Below, in pieces: positions 1-8,161 of a stretch of DNA of 64,000 nt. This stretch comes from Pirellula sp. (GTDB lineage: Bacteria; Planctomycetota; Planctomycetia; Pirellulales; PNKZ01). The notes under the pieces are model-generated. The model did not search any database and was not told the origin of the DNA. It saw only the letters and a program-made list of their open reading frames with translations. Every line of letters starts with the position of its first letter. The first letter of the stretch is position 1. The stretch lies in NCBI GenBank assembly GCA_013822735.1, contig PNKZ01000017.1, forward strand, positions 62,001 through 126,000, read 5' to 3'. Position numbers and translations under genes: made by a program.

Positions 1-127
1 CAATACGCTGGAAGTGCACGTCAAGGAATTGCGTCGCAAGCTCGAGGCGTTCGGGCCGCGACTGATTCAAACACGTCGCGGGCAGGGCTATCTGCTCGCC
101 AAGCAAGCCGACTACGACGGCGAATAA
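1..127 (+). CDS. Response regulator, C-terminal end (OmpR/PhoB-type winged helix), partial
   Basis: An open frame enters the window at base 2 and stops with TAA at 125-127. The 41 visible residues contain EVHVKELRRKLE followed by QTRRGQGYLL, which is the recognition helix and C-terminal hairpin of an OmpR/PhoB-family DNA-binding domain. The gene lies 45 bases upstream of a sensor histidine kinase on the same strand, the usual order for a two-component pair. The receiver domain lies outside the window, so the stimulus and target genes cannot be told. Confidence 0.9.
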   Translation, partial: NTLEVHVKELRRKLEAFGPRLIQTRRGQGYLLAKQADYDGE

Positions 128-172
128 CCCTCCCCTTCTCCGCGGCGCCACGCTGCGCCGGCTGCAAACTCC

Positions 173-1609
173 ATGTCGCTCGTCAATCGACTTTCGCTCT
201 TCTTCCTCGCCGCCATCACGACGGCGCTGGTCGGCATTTCGATCTTGTTCTACGGATTGAGTCGTCGCCAACTCGAAGAGCAATTTGACCAGCAACTTTA
301 CGGCGCGCTGCATCTGCTGGTCGCCGCAGTCGAGGTCGAGTCGGACGACGTGAAATGGGAGCCTTCCGACCATACGATCGGGCTCGGCATCGAAGACGGC
401 CTGGAAGACATTCGCTGGACCGTTTTCGACGAAGACGAACGGGTGATGGACCACTCGCGCAACCTTTCCCTTGCGAAGGCGGGCGTCGACGCCAACCTGC
501 GCGACTACGGCCGGCGGTTGCAGAGCGACAGCGACGCAGCCGTCGATATCGACGGTTGGCGCGTGCTGCAACGTCGGCTCGCCGCCGCGCAACCGAAACC
601 GGAGGAGGAACGCGATCCGCTCGAACGGGAAGGGCTCGTCGTCACCGTCGGGCGCTCTCCGGATGATTTGCACGCCAACCTGCGCCGCCTGGGCGCGCTG
701 AGTATCGTCGTTCCCGTGGCAGTGGGCATTGTCGCGGCGCTCGTGGCTCGTGCGCTGTCTCGGCGCGCGCTGGCTCCGCTCCGTCGCATGGCCGATCAGG
801 CACACGACATGCCGGGCACCAATCCGGCCGCACGGTTGCCCATTCCCGCGGCGCGCGACGAATTGGCCGAGCTGGGTACCGCTTTCAATGCGCTGCTTGA
901 CCGATTATTCGAATCGCTCGACAAGCAGCAGCGATTCACCGGCGACGCCGCGCATCAATTGCGAACCCCGCTGACGGGCCTGCTCGGCAACGTCGAGGTG
1001 GCGCTGCGTCGTGAACGCTCGGCCGACGAATATCGTGAGACGCTCGTCGGCGTACGCGAGCAAGCGGAGGAAATGCGTCGCATGGTCGAAAGCTTGCTGT
1101 TTCTGGCTCGTGCGGAAGGTGAAGCTGTTGCGCCCGACTCGCAGTCGCTCGTTCTCGACCAGTGGCTCCCCGAGCAGTTGCGCAATTGGCAACCGCGGCA
1201 TCCGTCGACGCCGCTTCAGTTGATCGGACTTGAGACGGCGGCAGCGCGCTCCGAGCTCACCGTGCGTGCCTCTCCGGCATTGCTGCGGCAAGTGCTGGAG
1301 AACCTGATCGACAACGCCGTAAAGTACGGGGCACCGGACAAGCCCGTGATCGTTGCGTTGCAACGGCTGGGCCACGACGCGTGCATCTCCGTCGTCGACC
1401 AAGGGCCCGGCATCGCCGAGGCCGATCGCGCAATGATCTTCCAGCCGTTCTTCCGTTCGGCCGACGCGCGACGTTCCGGCGCCGCAGGCACAGGGCTCGG
1501 GCTGGCCGTCGCCGCCCGGATTGCCCGGGCTTTGGGAGGTTCGCTCGAGTGCACGAGCAGGCCCGGCAGCGGAGCGAAGTTCACGCTGAAGTTGCCGCTT
1601 TGCTCGTAG
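173..1609 (+). CDS. Membrane sensor histidine kinase with HAMP domain
   Basis: This 478-residue protein has a first membrane helix at about residues 8-28, a periplasmic sensor stretch to about 170, a second helix (IVVPVAVGIVAALVARAL) and a HAMP linker. The HisKA dimerisation helix carries the phospho-accepting His near residue 261 in DAAHQLRTPLTGLL. The ATPase domain shows the N box (NLIDNAVKYG), G1 box (DQGPGIAEAD) and G2 box (GTGLGLAVAARIA). It would autophosphorylate and pass phosphate to the OmpR-type regulator encoded just upstream. The periplasmic part matches no sensor domain I recognise, so the signal is unknown. The length is normal for the family. Confidence 0.95.
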   Translation: MSLVNRLSLFFLAAITTALVGISILFYGLSRRQLEEQFDQQLYGALHLLVAAVEVESDDVKWEPSDHTIGLGIEDGLEDIRWTVFDEDERVMDHSRNLSLAKAGVDANLRDYGRRLQSDSDAAVDIDGWRVLQRRLAAAQPKPEEERDPLEREGLVVTVGRSPDDLHANLRRLGALSIVVPVAVGIVAALVARALSRRALAPLRRMADQAHDMPGTNPAARLPIPAARDELAELGTAFNALLDRLFESLDKQQRFTGDAAHQLRTPLTGLLGNVEVALRRERSADEYRETLVGVREQAEEMRRMVESLLFLARAEGEAVAPDSQSLVLDQWLPEQLRNWQPRHPSTPLQLIGLETAAARSELTVRASPALLRQVLENLIDNAVKYGAPDKPVIVALQRLGHDACISVVDQGPGIAEADRAMIFQPFFRSADARRSGAAGTGLGLAVAARIARALGGSLECTSRPGSGAKFTLKLPLCS

Positions 1610-1627
1610 CTCGCGAAGGTGAGCGTC

Positions 1628-1698
1628 GGGTGGCTGGGGCAGAACGCAGTGATGCCCCAGAACTGGGGCTTCGCCTACGGCTCCAGCCCCAGCCACCC
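1628..1698. repeat. Dispersed palindromic element, family A, copy 1
   Basis: Perfect 13-bp inverted arms (GGGTGGCTGGGGC at 1628-1640 and its complement at 1686-1698) enclose a conserved core containing GCAGTGATGCCCC and GGGGCTTCGCCTACGG. Related copies lie at 28460-28533, 54298-54381 and 63317-63410, all between genes. Small open frames crossing it are unlikely to be translated. The rest of the 1610-1870 gap shows nothing else I can name. Confidence 0.85.
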
Positions 1699-1870
1699 GA
1701 AACGCGGCAAGTCGCCGTTTCTGAAGCCGATCTTATCTTCAACTCACGGGCTCTTTAGCGGCCACGGCGATAGTTCTCTTAGTCATGCGGCGCGATGGAG
1801 CCGAGCACGAAGATCGAACCTCTCGATCAGCGGCTCGCACGCCGTCCATGACCTATTCAGGAGAATTGTC

Positions 1871-2335
1871 ATGCGAGTTTCCAAATTAAGTTGGCTGGTG
1901 CCGGTGTTGATGACGGGGGCGGCCGTTGTGATGGGAGCCGCGGCGCCCGGCGGGAGCAACGCCGCGAAGCTGTCGGCCATTCTGGACGAGGTCGCCAAGC
2001 AAGGATATACCGACATTACGGACGCGTCGCTCGACGGTGGCGTTTGGGAGATCGATGCCCGACAAGGGGATCACCCCGTCGAATTGCACGTCGATCCCGC
2101 CTCCGGCAAAGTGCTACGCATCGAAGCGGAACAAACAGCCAAGCATCTTACGCCCGACGGGGCATTGCTCGCGACGATCGTCCGCGGCCTGGAAGCCGAG
2201 GGATACTCGGCGATTCACGACACAGACTTCGAAGGAACCCATTGGGAAATCGAAGCCGTGCGCGACGGGCTGCGCCGAGAGCTTTTCGTCGACGTACTGA
2301 CCGGCAAAGTCCTGAGCGATCGCAGCGATCCGTAA
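1871..2335 (+). CDS. Secreted PepSY-domain protein
   Basis: This 154-residue protein starts at ATG 1871, which has a good ribosome site (AGGAGA, about 1859-1864). The frame stays open upstream to 1619, but that part runs through a dispersed repeat. A signal peptide covers about residues 1-25. Two similar modules of roughly 55 residues follow, each with the PepSY pattern (GYTDITDASLDGGVWEI and GYSAIHDTDFEGTHWEI) ending in GKVL. PepSY proteins are secreted and often sit near two-component sensors; here the kinase gene is 260 bases upstream on the same strand, so an accessory role in signalling is possible but not shown. Confidence 0.85.
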   Translation: MRVSKLSWLVPVLMTGAAVVMGAAAPGGSNAAKLSAILDEVAKQGYTDITDASLDGGVWEIDARQGDHPVELHVDPASGKVLRIEAEQTAKHLTPDGALLATIVRGLEAEGYSAIHDTDFEGTHWEIEAVRDGLRRELFVDVLTGKVLSDRSDP

Positions 2336-2438
2336 ATCGCTATGATGGATGGAAAGACTCGCTAGGCGCGAGGGAAGGGATTGTAGGTGAATTTCGCCTT
2401 GCGCCGCGCGTGCCTCCCATTATCGGAGCCAGCATCGT

Positions 2439-2948
2439 ATGCCGTCGCTTGAACTTCGCGCCGCCTCGGCCGCCGATCTACCGGCGATCAACGACATCTA
2501 TAACCACTACGTGCTCCACTCGACTTGCACGTATCAGACGGAGCCCGAAACTATCGAGGCGCGGCAGGCTTGGTTTGCCGCACACGGAGAAGGGTATCCG
2601 GTGATCGTCGGGGAACAGGCCGGCGAAGTCGTCGGCTGGGGTTCCCTCTCGAAGTTCAAAGATCGGGCCGCTTATCAGCCGAGCGTCGAGGGCTCCGTCT
2701 ATATCCGGCACGATCGACTCGGCCACGGCTTCGGTCGCGTGCTCCTCGTCGACTTGATCGCGCGTGCACGAGCGCTCGGTTACCACACGTTTATCGGCGG
2801 CGCGTGCGCGTCGCAAGCGGCGAGCATCCGGCTGCAAGAATCGCTCGGCTTCGAGCGCGTGGGACAGTTCCGCGAGGTCGGCCTGAAGTTCGGCCGACGC
2901 CTCGACGTGGTTTACCTACAGTTGATGCTGCAAACGTCGACTGACTAG
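2439..2948 (+). CDS. GNAT N-acetyltransferase, phosphinothricin/methionine-sulfoximine acetyltransferase type
   Basis: This 169-residue protein fits the PAT/MnaT branch of the GNAT fold. The N terminus (LRAASAADLPAINDIYNHYV) and the YQTEPETIEARQAWF segment are typical of that branch. The acetyl-CoA loop appears as RLGHGFGRVLLVDLI and the C-terminal strand as LGFERVGQFREVGLKFGR. The family acetylates the amino group of small amino-acid-like compounds such as phosphinothricin or methionine sulfoximine; the true substrate is unknown. Its TAG stop overlaps the stop of leuB by four bases in tail-to-tail arrangement. Confidence 0.92.
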   Translation: MPSLELRAASAADLPAINDIYNHYVLHSTCTYQTEPETIEARQAWFAAHGEGYPVIVGEQAGEVVGWGSLSKFKDRAAYQPSVEGSVYIRHDRLGHGFGRVLLVDLIARARALGYHTFIGGACASQAASIRLQESLGFERVGQFREVGLKFGRRLDVVYLQLMLQTSTD

Positions 2949-4060
2949 ACCGACACCGCCGCCGCGATCGCGTCTCCCATTTCGCGCGTGCCGACCTTGC
3001 GGGCCTTGGCATCTTGGGCGATGTAGATATCGCCCGTGCGGAGGCCGTCGCCGATGACTTTGGCGATCGCCTTATGCACCGCGTTGGCGGCGTCGCTGAG
3101 GCCGAAGCTGTACTCGAGCATGAGCCCTGCCGAGGCGATTTGCGCGATCGGGTTCGCGAGGTTCTTGCCCGCGATGTCGGGCGCCGTGCCGCCGGCCGGT
3201 TCGTAGACGCCGAAGGTGCGCTCGCCGGTCGTTTGGCCGAGGCTGGCGCTGGGCAACATGCCGAGCGACCCGGCCAAGGCCGCGGCTTCGTCGCTCAAGA
3301 TATCGCCGAACATATTCTCGCAGAGCATCACGTCGAACTGGGTCGGCTTGAGCATGAGTTGCATGGCGCCGTTGTCTACGAACATATGTTCGAGCGCGAC
3401 GTCCGGATATTCCTTGGCGACGCGCGTGACGACGTCGCGCCAGAGGACGCCGTTCTCCAAGACGTTGGCCTTGTCGATGCTCGTGAGCTTCTTGTGTCGT
3501 AGGCGGGCCGCACGGAAGCCGACGTGCGCAATGCGTTCGATTTCCGCGGTCGTGTAGACCATGGTGTCGATCGCGCGCTTGCCGCCGGCTTCGAGATTTT
3601 CCGTCAACTTCGGCTGGCCGAAGTACATGCCGCCGGTGAGTTCGCGTACGACGAGGATATCGATGCCGTCTCCTTGTCGCTCCGGCTGCAGCGGGCAGGC
3701 ATGAGCCAGCGCTTTCGAGAGCACTACCGGGCGAAGATTCGCGAAGAGGCCAAACTCTTTGCGCAATCGCAGGAGCGCCGCGCGTTCCGGGCGTTCTTCC
3801 TTCGGAATCGTCGGGTCGCGATCGGGGAGCCCGACGGAGCCGAACAGCACGGCGTCGCTTTGCTTGCAGAGGGCGAGCGTCGCATCGGGGAGCGCCTTGC
3901 CGGCGGCGTCGATTCCGGCCCAACCGACCGGCGCTTCGGTGATCTTCAGCGTGAGGCCGAACTTCTTCTCGACGGCGCGCAAGACCTTGATCGCCTCGCT
4001 CATCACTTCCGGACCGATCCCGTCGCCGGCCAATGCGGCGATTTGAAATGCTTGCGACAT
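2945..4060 (-). CDS. leuB: 3-isopropylmalate dehydrogenase
   Basis: LeuB oxidatively decarboxylates 3-isopropylmalate to 2-ketoisocaproate in leucine synthesis, in the cytoplasm. The 371-residue protein starts at ATG 4060 (MSQAFQIAALAGDGIGPEVM). The frame continues 39 codons upstream, but that part crosses a hairpin and looks non-coding. Family signatures are RELTGGMYFGQPKL, the metal and substrate region ENMFGDILSDEAAALAGSLG, and the NAD-binding GTAPDIAGKNLANP. Length is normal (about 350-370). It stands alone without leuA, leuC or leuD nearby. A terminator-like hairpin lies 35 bases before its start and could act in regulation. Confidence 0.97.
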   Translation of the reverse strand: MSQAFQIAALAGDGIGPEVMSEAIKVLRAVEKKFGLTLKITEAPVGWAGIDAAGKALPDATLALCKQSDAVLFGSVGLPDRDPTIPKEERPERAALLRLRKEFGLFANLRPVVLSKALAHACPLQPERQGDGIDILVVRELTGGMYFGQPKLTENLEAGGKRAIDTMVYTTAEIERIAHVGFRAARLRHKKLTSIDKANVLENGVLWRDVVTRVAKEYPDVALEHMFVDNGAMQLMLKPTQFDVMLCENMFGDILSDEAAALAGSLGMLPSASLGQTTGERTFGVYEPAGGTAPDIAGKNLANPIAQIASAGLMLEYSFGLSDAANAVHKAIAKVIGDGLRTGDIYIAQDAKARKVGTREMGDAIAAAVSV

Positions 4061-4094
4061 ATGCGTTCTATTTCCGAATGCGAAGGCCAAAACG

Positions 4095-4127
4095 AAAAAG
4101 GACTCGCGGCTTCTCCACCGCAAGTCC
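4095..4127 (-). terminator. Terminator-like hairpin in the leuB leader (possible attenuator)
   Basis: On the minus strand a 10-bp stem (GGACTTGCGG / CCGCGAGTCC, one mismatch, 8-base loop) is followed by CTTTTTCGTTTT. It lies between any upstream minus-strand promoter and the leuB ATG at 4060, where an attenuator would sit. No upstream minus-strand gene is present for it to terminate. No leucine-rich leader peptide was found: the only short frame seen (25 codons) has one Leu. The stem and tail strongly resemble the terminator of tRNA-Leu at 25636-25673. Confidence 0.55.
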
Positions 4128-4306
4128 TCGACCGAAAAACGTACCCCGACTTTATCCCGTTCAAGGCCCGCTTTCAACCCGGTTTTTCGCCGGCGACTCG
4201 GCTCGCGACGAGAATCGGAGTCGCGAAGTTGCTACCATGCACGCTCGCACGATCCGGCTCTAACAGCGGTAGAATTCTCCCCACGATTCGGCGTCGAGAA
4301 GGCAAC

Positions 4307-5689
4307 ATGACGGCAAGTATTTCCCAACCGCCTCCCGGCTTCCACTTTGAATTACGGCCGGCCCGCCGGCGACGGCTCTGTTCGGTATTGCTCTGGCCCG
4401 CTCTGCTTTGGTCGATCACTGCGCAGATGCTGTCGGCGGCGGAACCTCGAGCGCTCCCCAGCGGCGAAGTGTCGGCCCGATCGTTCGTGGACACTTCGCA
4501 GATCGTCAGCAACTTCGCGAAGGAGCAGTATGCCCATCAATGCACGATGCGCATCGTCGACGGCATCGGGTATGTGGCGTACCAATGCAATGAATCGACC
4601 CCTGAGGAGAACCAAGCGGGACAAGTCGTGCGGCTGGCGATCTTCAACATTCTCAACCCGACGGCGACTGCGAAGTGGATCGACGTCTCGGGCCCGAACG
4701 ATTCGTCCGGGGGCATCACGATTACCGGCACGTTTGTCGCCTCCCCGATTCTGCATTCCATCGGCGACGCGACGGACGGAAGCCATGCGATCCGCATCTT
4801 CTTTGCCTCGCGGCAAGAGGGGGACACGGTGCCGATCTTCCGCGTCTTCTACAAAGACTACTCGATCGCCGACGGCAAACTCGGCGAGCTGCGGCAAGTG
4901 CGCTGTTCGATCGGAAAGCAACCGGCCGAGCTGCATGATCTTTCCATGCCGGTCGTGCAGCGGCACCTTGATTTTCTGTTCGGGCCGGGCGTCGGAGAAC
5001 CGTTCTCGAAAGGGATTACGCCGACGTGCGATATGGTGTCGATCGACGGTACGCTGTACAGCACCATTCAGATTAAGAACTCCGCCGACGGCCGCACGCT
5101 GCTGATGACCAACGTCTTGATGCGTAGCACCGACGAGGGTGCGACTTGGGAACTCCTTGGAGCGCCCGACCCACGACTGCTGCCGGGAGATGCTCCCGAC
5201 GCGGTGAAGATTCTGGCGGAGCCGGCGCTATCGCATGACGGGGCAAATATCTACCTGCACTTGCGGACGAATCAAGCGACGACGGGCTACGTGCTGAGTA
5301 AGGCACCCAAGTCGGACCTGTACAACTTTGATGCGCCGGAAACGAAATGGACTTACGGCATCGGCAGGCCGGCGATTTGCGACTTCGGTAAGCCGATCGG
5401 GACGGTGGCGCTATTCACCGCGCCAAGCGTCACGCTGGGAGGCGCGGGCGTTTCGCGCAATCGGTTGGACGTCGTGCAGATCGACCGGACCTACAAGGCT
5501 TACAGCCGGGCCTTCTCCATCGTCGACTACAATGCCGTGAATACGCCGTTTATCTGCCCCTACAACGACGAGATGTACGTCGCCTACACGACCGGCAAGC
5601 GGCGACTCATTCCGAAGTTCGGCACGTCGGAGATCGTGTTTACCAAACTCCGGCGCGAATTCTTCGTCGACACGCAAGCGCGCGACTAA
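4307..5689 (+). CDS. Secreted BNR/sialidase-like beta-propeller protein
   Basis: This 460-residue protein starts at ATG 4307; the open frame upstream of it is antisense to leuB and not coding. A twin-arginine-free N terminus with a hydrophobic helix (LCSVLLWPALLWSITAQMLSAAEP, about residues 25-48) suggests export. Further on, RSTDEGATWELLG is a BNR-type (Asp-box) motif of sialidase-like propellers, and the spaced blocks GGITITGTFVASPIL and PAICDFGKPIGTVALFT could be blades. Only one clear Asp box is visible, and no catalytic sialidase residues could be assigned. Function is unknown; a glycan-binding or hydrolase role is only inferred. Confidence 0.75.
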   Translation: MTASISQPPPGFHFELRPARRRRLCSVLLWPALLWSITAQMLSAAEPRALPSGEVSARSFVDTSQIVSNFAKEQYAHQCTMRIVDGIGYVAYQCNESTPEENQAGQVVRLAIFNILNPTATAKWIDVSGPNDSSGGITITGTFVASPILHSIGDATDGSHAIRIFFASRQEGDTVPIFRVFYKDYSIADGKLGELRQVRCSIGKQPAELHDLSMPVVQRHLDFLFGPGVGEPFSKGITPTCDMVSIDGTLYSTIQIKNSADGRTLLMTNVLMRSTDEGATWELLGAPDPRLLPGDAPDAVKILAEPALSHDGANIYLHLRTNQATTGYVLSKAPKSDLYNFDAPETKWTYGIGRPAICDFGKPIGTVALFTAPSVTLGGAGVSRNRLDVVQIDRTYKAYSRAFSIVDYNAVNTPFICPYNDEMYVAYTTGKRRLIPKFGTSEIVFTKLRREFFVDTQARD

Positions 5690-5725
5690 CAGGGCCGAAG
5701 CCGGCGGCTCCAGGAGCATCGTTCC

Positions 5726-6853
5726 ATGGTTCGCACCCTTCTCTTCGTCGTCTGCTGTGCGGCGAGCGTCTGGTCGTCCCCGGCCACGGCGCAGCCCGAC
5801 GCGGCGGTTGCTCCGGCGATTGCCCATACGCTTAGCGCCGAAGATGCCGCCGCCGTCGATGAAGCGGTCGCCGAGCAAATGGAGAAGCAAGGACTCGTCG
5901 GCGTGGCCGTCGGGCTGCTGCATCGCGGCGAGATCGTCTATCTGAAGGGCTACGGCTTGGCCGACCGCGAGCGACGCACGCCGGCGACGACGGCGACGGT
6001 CTTCAATTGGGCGTCGAACTCCAAGCCGCTCTGTGCCGTAGCCGCCATGCAACTGGTCGAACAAGGCCGGCTCGATCTCGATGCCGACGTTCGCACGTAC
6101 GTACCGGAGTTTCCCGACCATGGCACGCGGATCACCATGCGCGAGTTGCTCTGCCATCAAAGCGGCATTCCGCATTACTCCAACGGCCGCGTTGTTCCCG
6201 GCGCCCAGCGCAATCCGCGCACGCGTCCGTTGACCGACCCCCTCTATGCGCTCGACATGTTTAGCGAGTCGCCGCTGCTATTTACGCCGGGGAAGAAGAC
6301 CTCTTATTCTTCGTACGCCTACATCCTGGCGAGCGCCGTCGCACAACGGGCCGGCGTGGGGTCGTTCGCCGAGCAAGTGCAAGCGCGCATCGCCCAACCG
6401 CTTGGGATGAAGAGCCTGCAGATTGACGTGGCCACCAACGGCCAACCCCATTGGGCGACCGGCTACCTAGAGAACGACGACGGCGACGTGGTCCGCGCGA
6501 CGGAATTGGCCAACTATTGGAAGCACGGCGCCGGGGCATATAAGTCGAACATCGCCGACTTCGCCCGCTGGGCTCGGGCGCTGCTCCATCGCCGTTTGCT
6601 CAAGCCGCAAACCTATCGCGAGATGTGGCGACCGCAACCGCTCACGAGCGGCACGGCGACTACCTGGGGGCTCGGCTTCACCGTCGAGCAACAGAACGGG
6701 CTCAAAGTCTCGCACAACGGCAAACAAGACGAAGCGACGAGCCGGCTGGTGCTCTATCCCGACGCACAACACGGCATCGTGATCCTTACCAATTGCGGCC
6801 ACGGCGAACCCGGCGCCATTTCCACGGCGATTTATCAAGCCCTCGAAGACTAG
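5726..6853 (+). CDS. Serine hydrolase, beta-lactamase/penicillin-binding-protein fold (class C type)
   Basis: The 375-residue protein has a signal peptide (residues 1-24) and the AmpC/EstB fold. The nucleophile motif SxxK is S97-N-S-K100 in NWASNSKPLCAVAAMQL; the second motif lies at TSYSSYAYIL and the third (HNG) at VSHNGKQDEATSRLV. Family members include esterases, D-aminopeptidases, DD-peptidases and true beta-lactamases, and sequence alone does not decide among them. It follows the BNR-like gene by 36 bases and precedes the carboxypeptidase-like gene by 24 bases, so the three may be one transcription unit of secreted enzymes. Confidence 0.9.
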   Translation: MVRTLLFVVCCAASVWSSPATAQPDAAVAPAIAHTLSAEDAAAVDEAVAEQMEKQGLVGVAVGLLHRGEIVYLKGYGLADRERRTPATTATVFNWASNSKPLCAVAAMQLVEQGRLDLDADVRTYVPEFPDHGTRITMRELLCHQSGIPHYSNGRVVPGAQRNPRTRPLTDPLYALDMFSESPLLFTPGKKTSYSSYAYILASAVAQRAGVGSFAEQVQARIAQPLGMKSLQIDVATNGQPHWATGYLENDDGDVVRATELANYWKHGAGAYKSNIADFARWARALLHRRLLKPQTYREMWRPQPLTSGTATTWGLGFTVEQQNGLKVSHNGKQDEATSRLVLYPDAQHGIVILTNCGHGEPGAISTAIYQALED

Positions 6854-6877
6854 CTCCGACGCAGAGAAACAACGCTC

Positions 6878-8155
6878 ATGAATCATCTGTCGTTGCGTTT
6901 GCCGACATTGCTCGTTGCGACCCATCTCCTTTGCGCCGCGGCGACTGCCGGCGAGCCTCTGTCCGTTGCAGCTGACTTCGAAGGGGCTTCGGTGCGCGTG
7001 CTGGCGATCGACCAAGCGACGCGCCGCATCGACTGCATGCCGGGGGGCGATCCGGAGCGCGGCTGGCCCTGCTGGTGGTACTTTCGTGTCGACGGCATCA
7101 CGCCGGGCGAAACGATCACCGTGCGACTGCGCGGCTCCACGGCGACCTTCGGCAAGCCGGATGGCCCTCCGACGAAACCGCTCTCCTCGGTTTGGGCCAT
7201 GCCGACTCAAGCAACGTACTCCCTCGACGGCAAGTCGTGGCGGCATACCGCAAAGGGAACCAAGCAAGACGAGTGGATCGCTTACACGCTGAAGCCCAAC
7301 GCCGCTTCGGCCTTCATCGCTTGGGGTCCTCCATATACGCCGACGACCGCGGCAACGTTTGTCGAAGCAATGGCGAAATCGTCGCCCCACGCCAAGGCCG
7401 GCGAACTCTGCCGTTCGCGCGAGAACCGCGCCGTGCCGATGCTGCACGTGATGGAAGGGGATCGACCGCCGCAACAACGCTTCGGCGTTTGGGTTCAGGC
7501 CCGTCAGCATGCTTGGGAGAGCGGCTCGAGTTGGGTCGCTCAAGGTTTCGGCCGTTGGCTGCTCGGCGACGACGCCGACGCGGCTTGGTTGCGCCAACAT
7601 GCCGAGATCTTCCTCGTGCCGATCATGGACATTGACAACACCGCAACCGGCAACGGCGGCAAAGACGCCCGGCCGCAGGACCACAATCGCGATTGGTCGC
7701 CGCAGCCGCATTGGAACGAAGTGCGCGCGGCCCAGCGGATGGTCGGCGATCTTATCGATCAGGGTCGCATGGACCTCTTTGTCGATCTACACAACCCGGC
7801 GCCGGGCGATCCTACCTTCTTCTACATCATGCCCGACGAACTCTTGAAGCAGCCGATGATCGGCCTCCGCAATCGCTTCCTCGAGCTGGCGTACGGCCGC
7901 ATCAGCAAGATCAAGCCGCTGATGCCGATGAGCAACAAACCCAAAATCACCGGCGTCGATTACCATCCGCTGTGGCGCCAGATCAGCGCCAATTGGGTCT
8001 CGATGCACGGCAATCCGCAGACGGTGAGCGTCTGCTTGGAAACGGTCTGGAACCACGAGAACAGCACGACCGAGGGCTACCGCGCCGTCGGCGCGCAACT
8101 CGCCGCCGCCGTTCGCGAGTATCTCGGCGAGCGGCCGATGAAGCCTTGGCAATAG
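6878..8155 (+). CDS. Secreted M14-like zinc carboxypeptidase
   Basis: The 425-residue protein has a signal peptide (to about residue 25), an N-terminal beta domain of about 130 residues (CWWYFRVDGITPGETITVRL) and an M14-type catalytic domain. Zinc ligands HxxE are in ARQHAWESGSSWVAQG and the third ligand in LFVDLHNPAPGD; a candidate catalytic Glu is in VSVCLETVWNHE. The N-terminal domain plus M14 order resembles cytosolic-carboxypeptidase-like (M14D) proteins, but this one is exported. Substrate unknown. It ends six bases before the convergent kinase-like gene. Confidence 0.87.
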   Translation: MNHLSLRLPTLLVATHLLCAAATAGEPLSVAADFEGASVRVLAIDQATRRIDCMPGGDPERGWPCWWYFRVDGITPGETITVRLRGSTATFGKPDGPPTKPLSSVWAMPTQATYSLDGKSWRHTAKGTKQDEWIAYTLKPNAASAFIAWGPPYTPTTAATFVEAMAKSSPHAKAGELCRSRENRAVPMLHVMEGDRPPQQRFGVWVQARQHAWESGSSWVAQGFGRWLLGDDADAAWLRQHAEIFLVPIMDIDNTATGNGGKDARPQDHNRDWSPQPHWNEVRAAQRMVGDLIDQGRMDLFVDLHNPAPGDPTFFYIMPDELLKQPMIGLRNRFLELAYGRISKIKPLMPMSNKPKITGVDYHPLWRQISANWVSMHGNPQTVSVCLETVWNHENSTTEGYRAVGAQLAAAVREYLGERPMKPWQ

Positions 8156-8161
8156 CGCCGG

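Noticed and set aside
905-1696. 263-codon minus-strand frame opposite the histidine kinase
   Set aside because: It mirrors kinase codons in high-GC DNA and has no motif or ribosome site.
4130-4260. Leucine-rich leader peptide for leuB attenuation
   Set aside because: The only short frame has one leucine codon, so classical ribosome-mediated attenuation is not supported.
3524-4306. Open frame extending the BNR-like gene upstream
   Set aside because: It is antisense to leuB; the translated composition is Arg- and Glu-rich shadow, and the signal helix begins only after ATG 4307.
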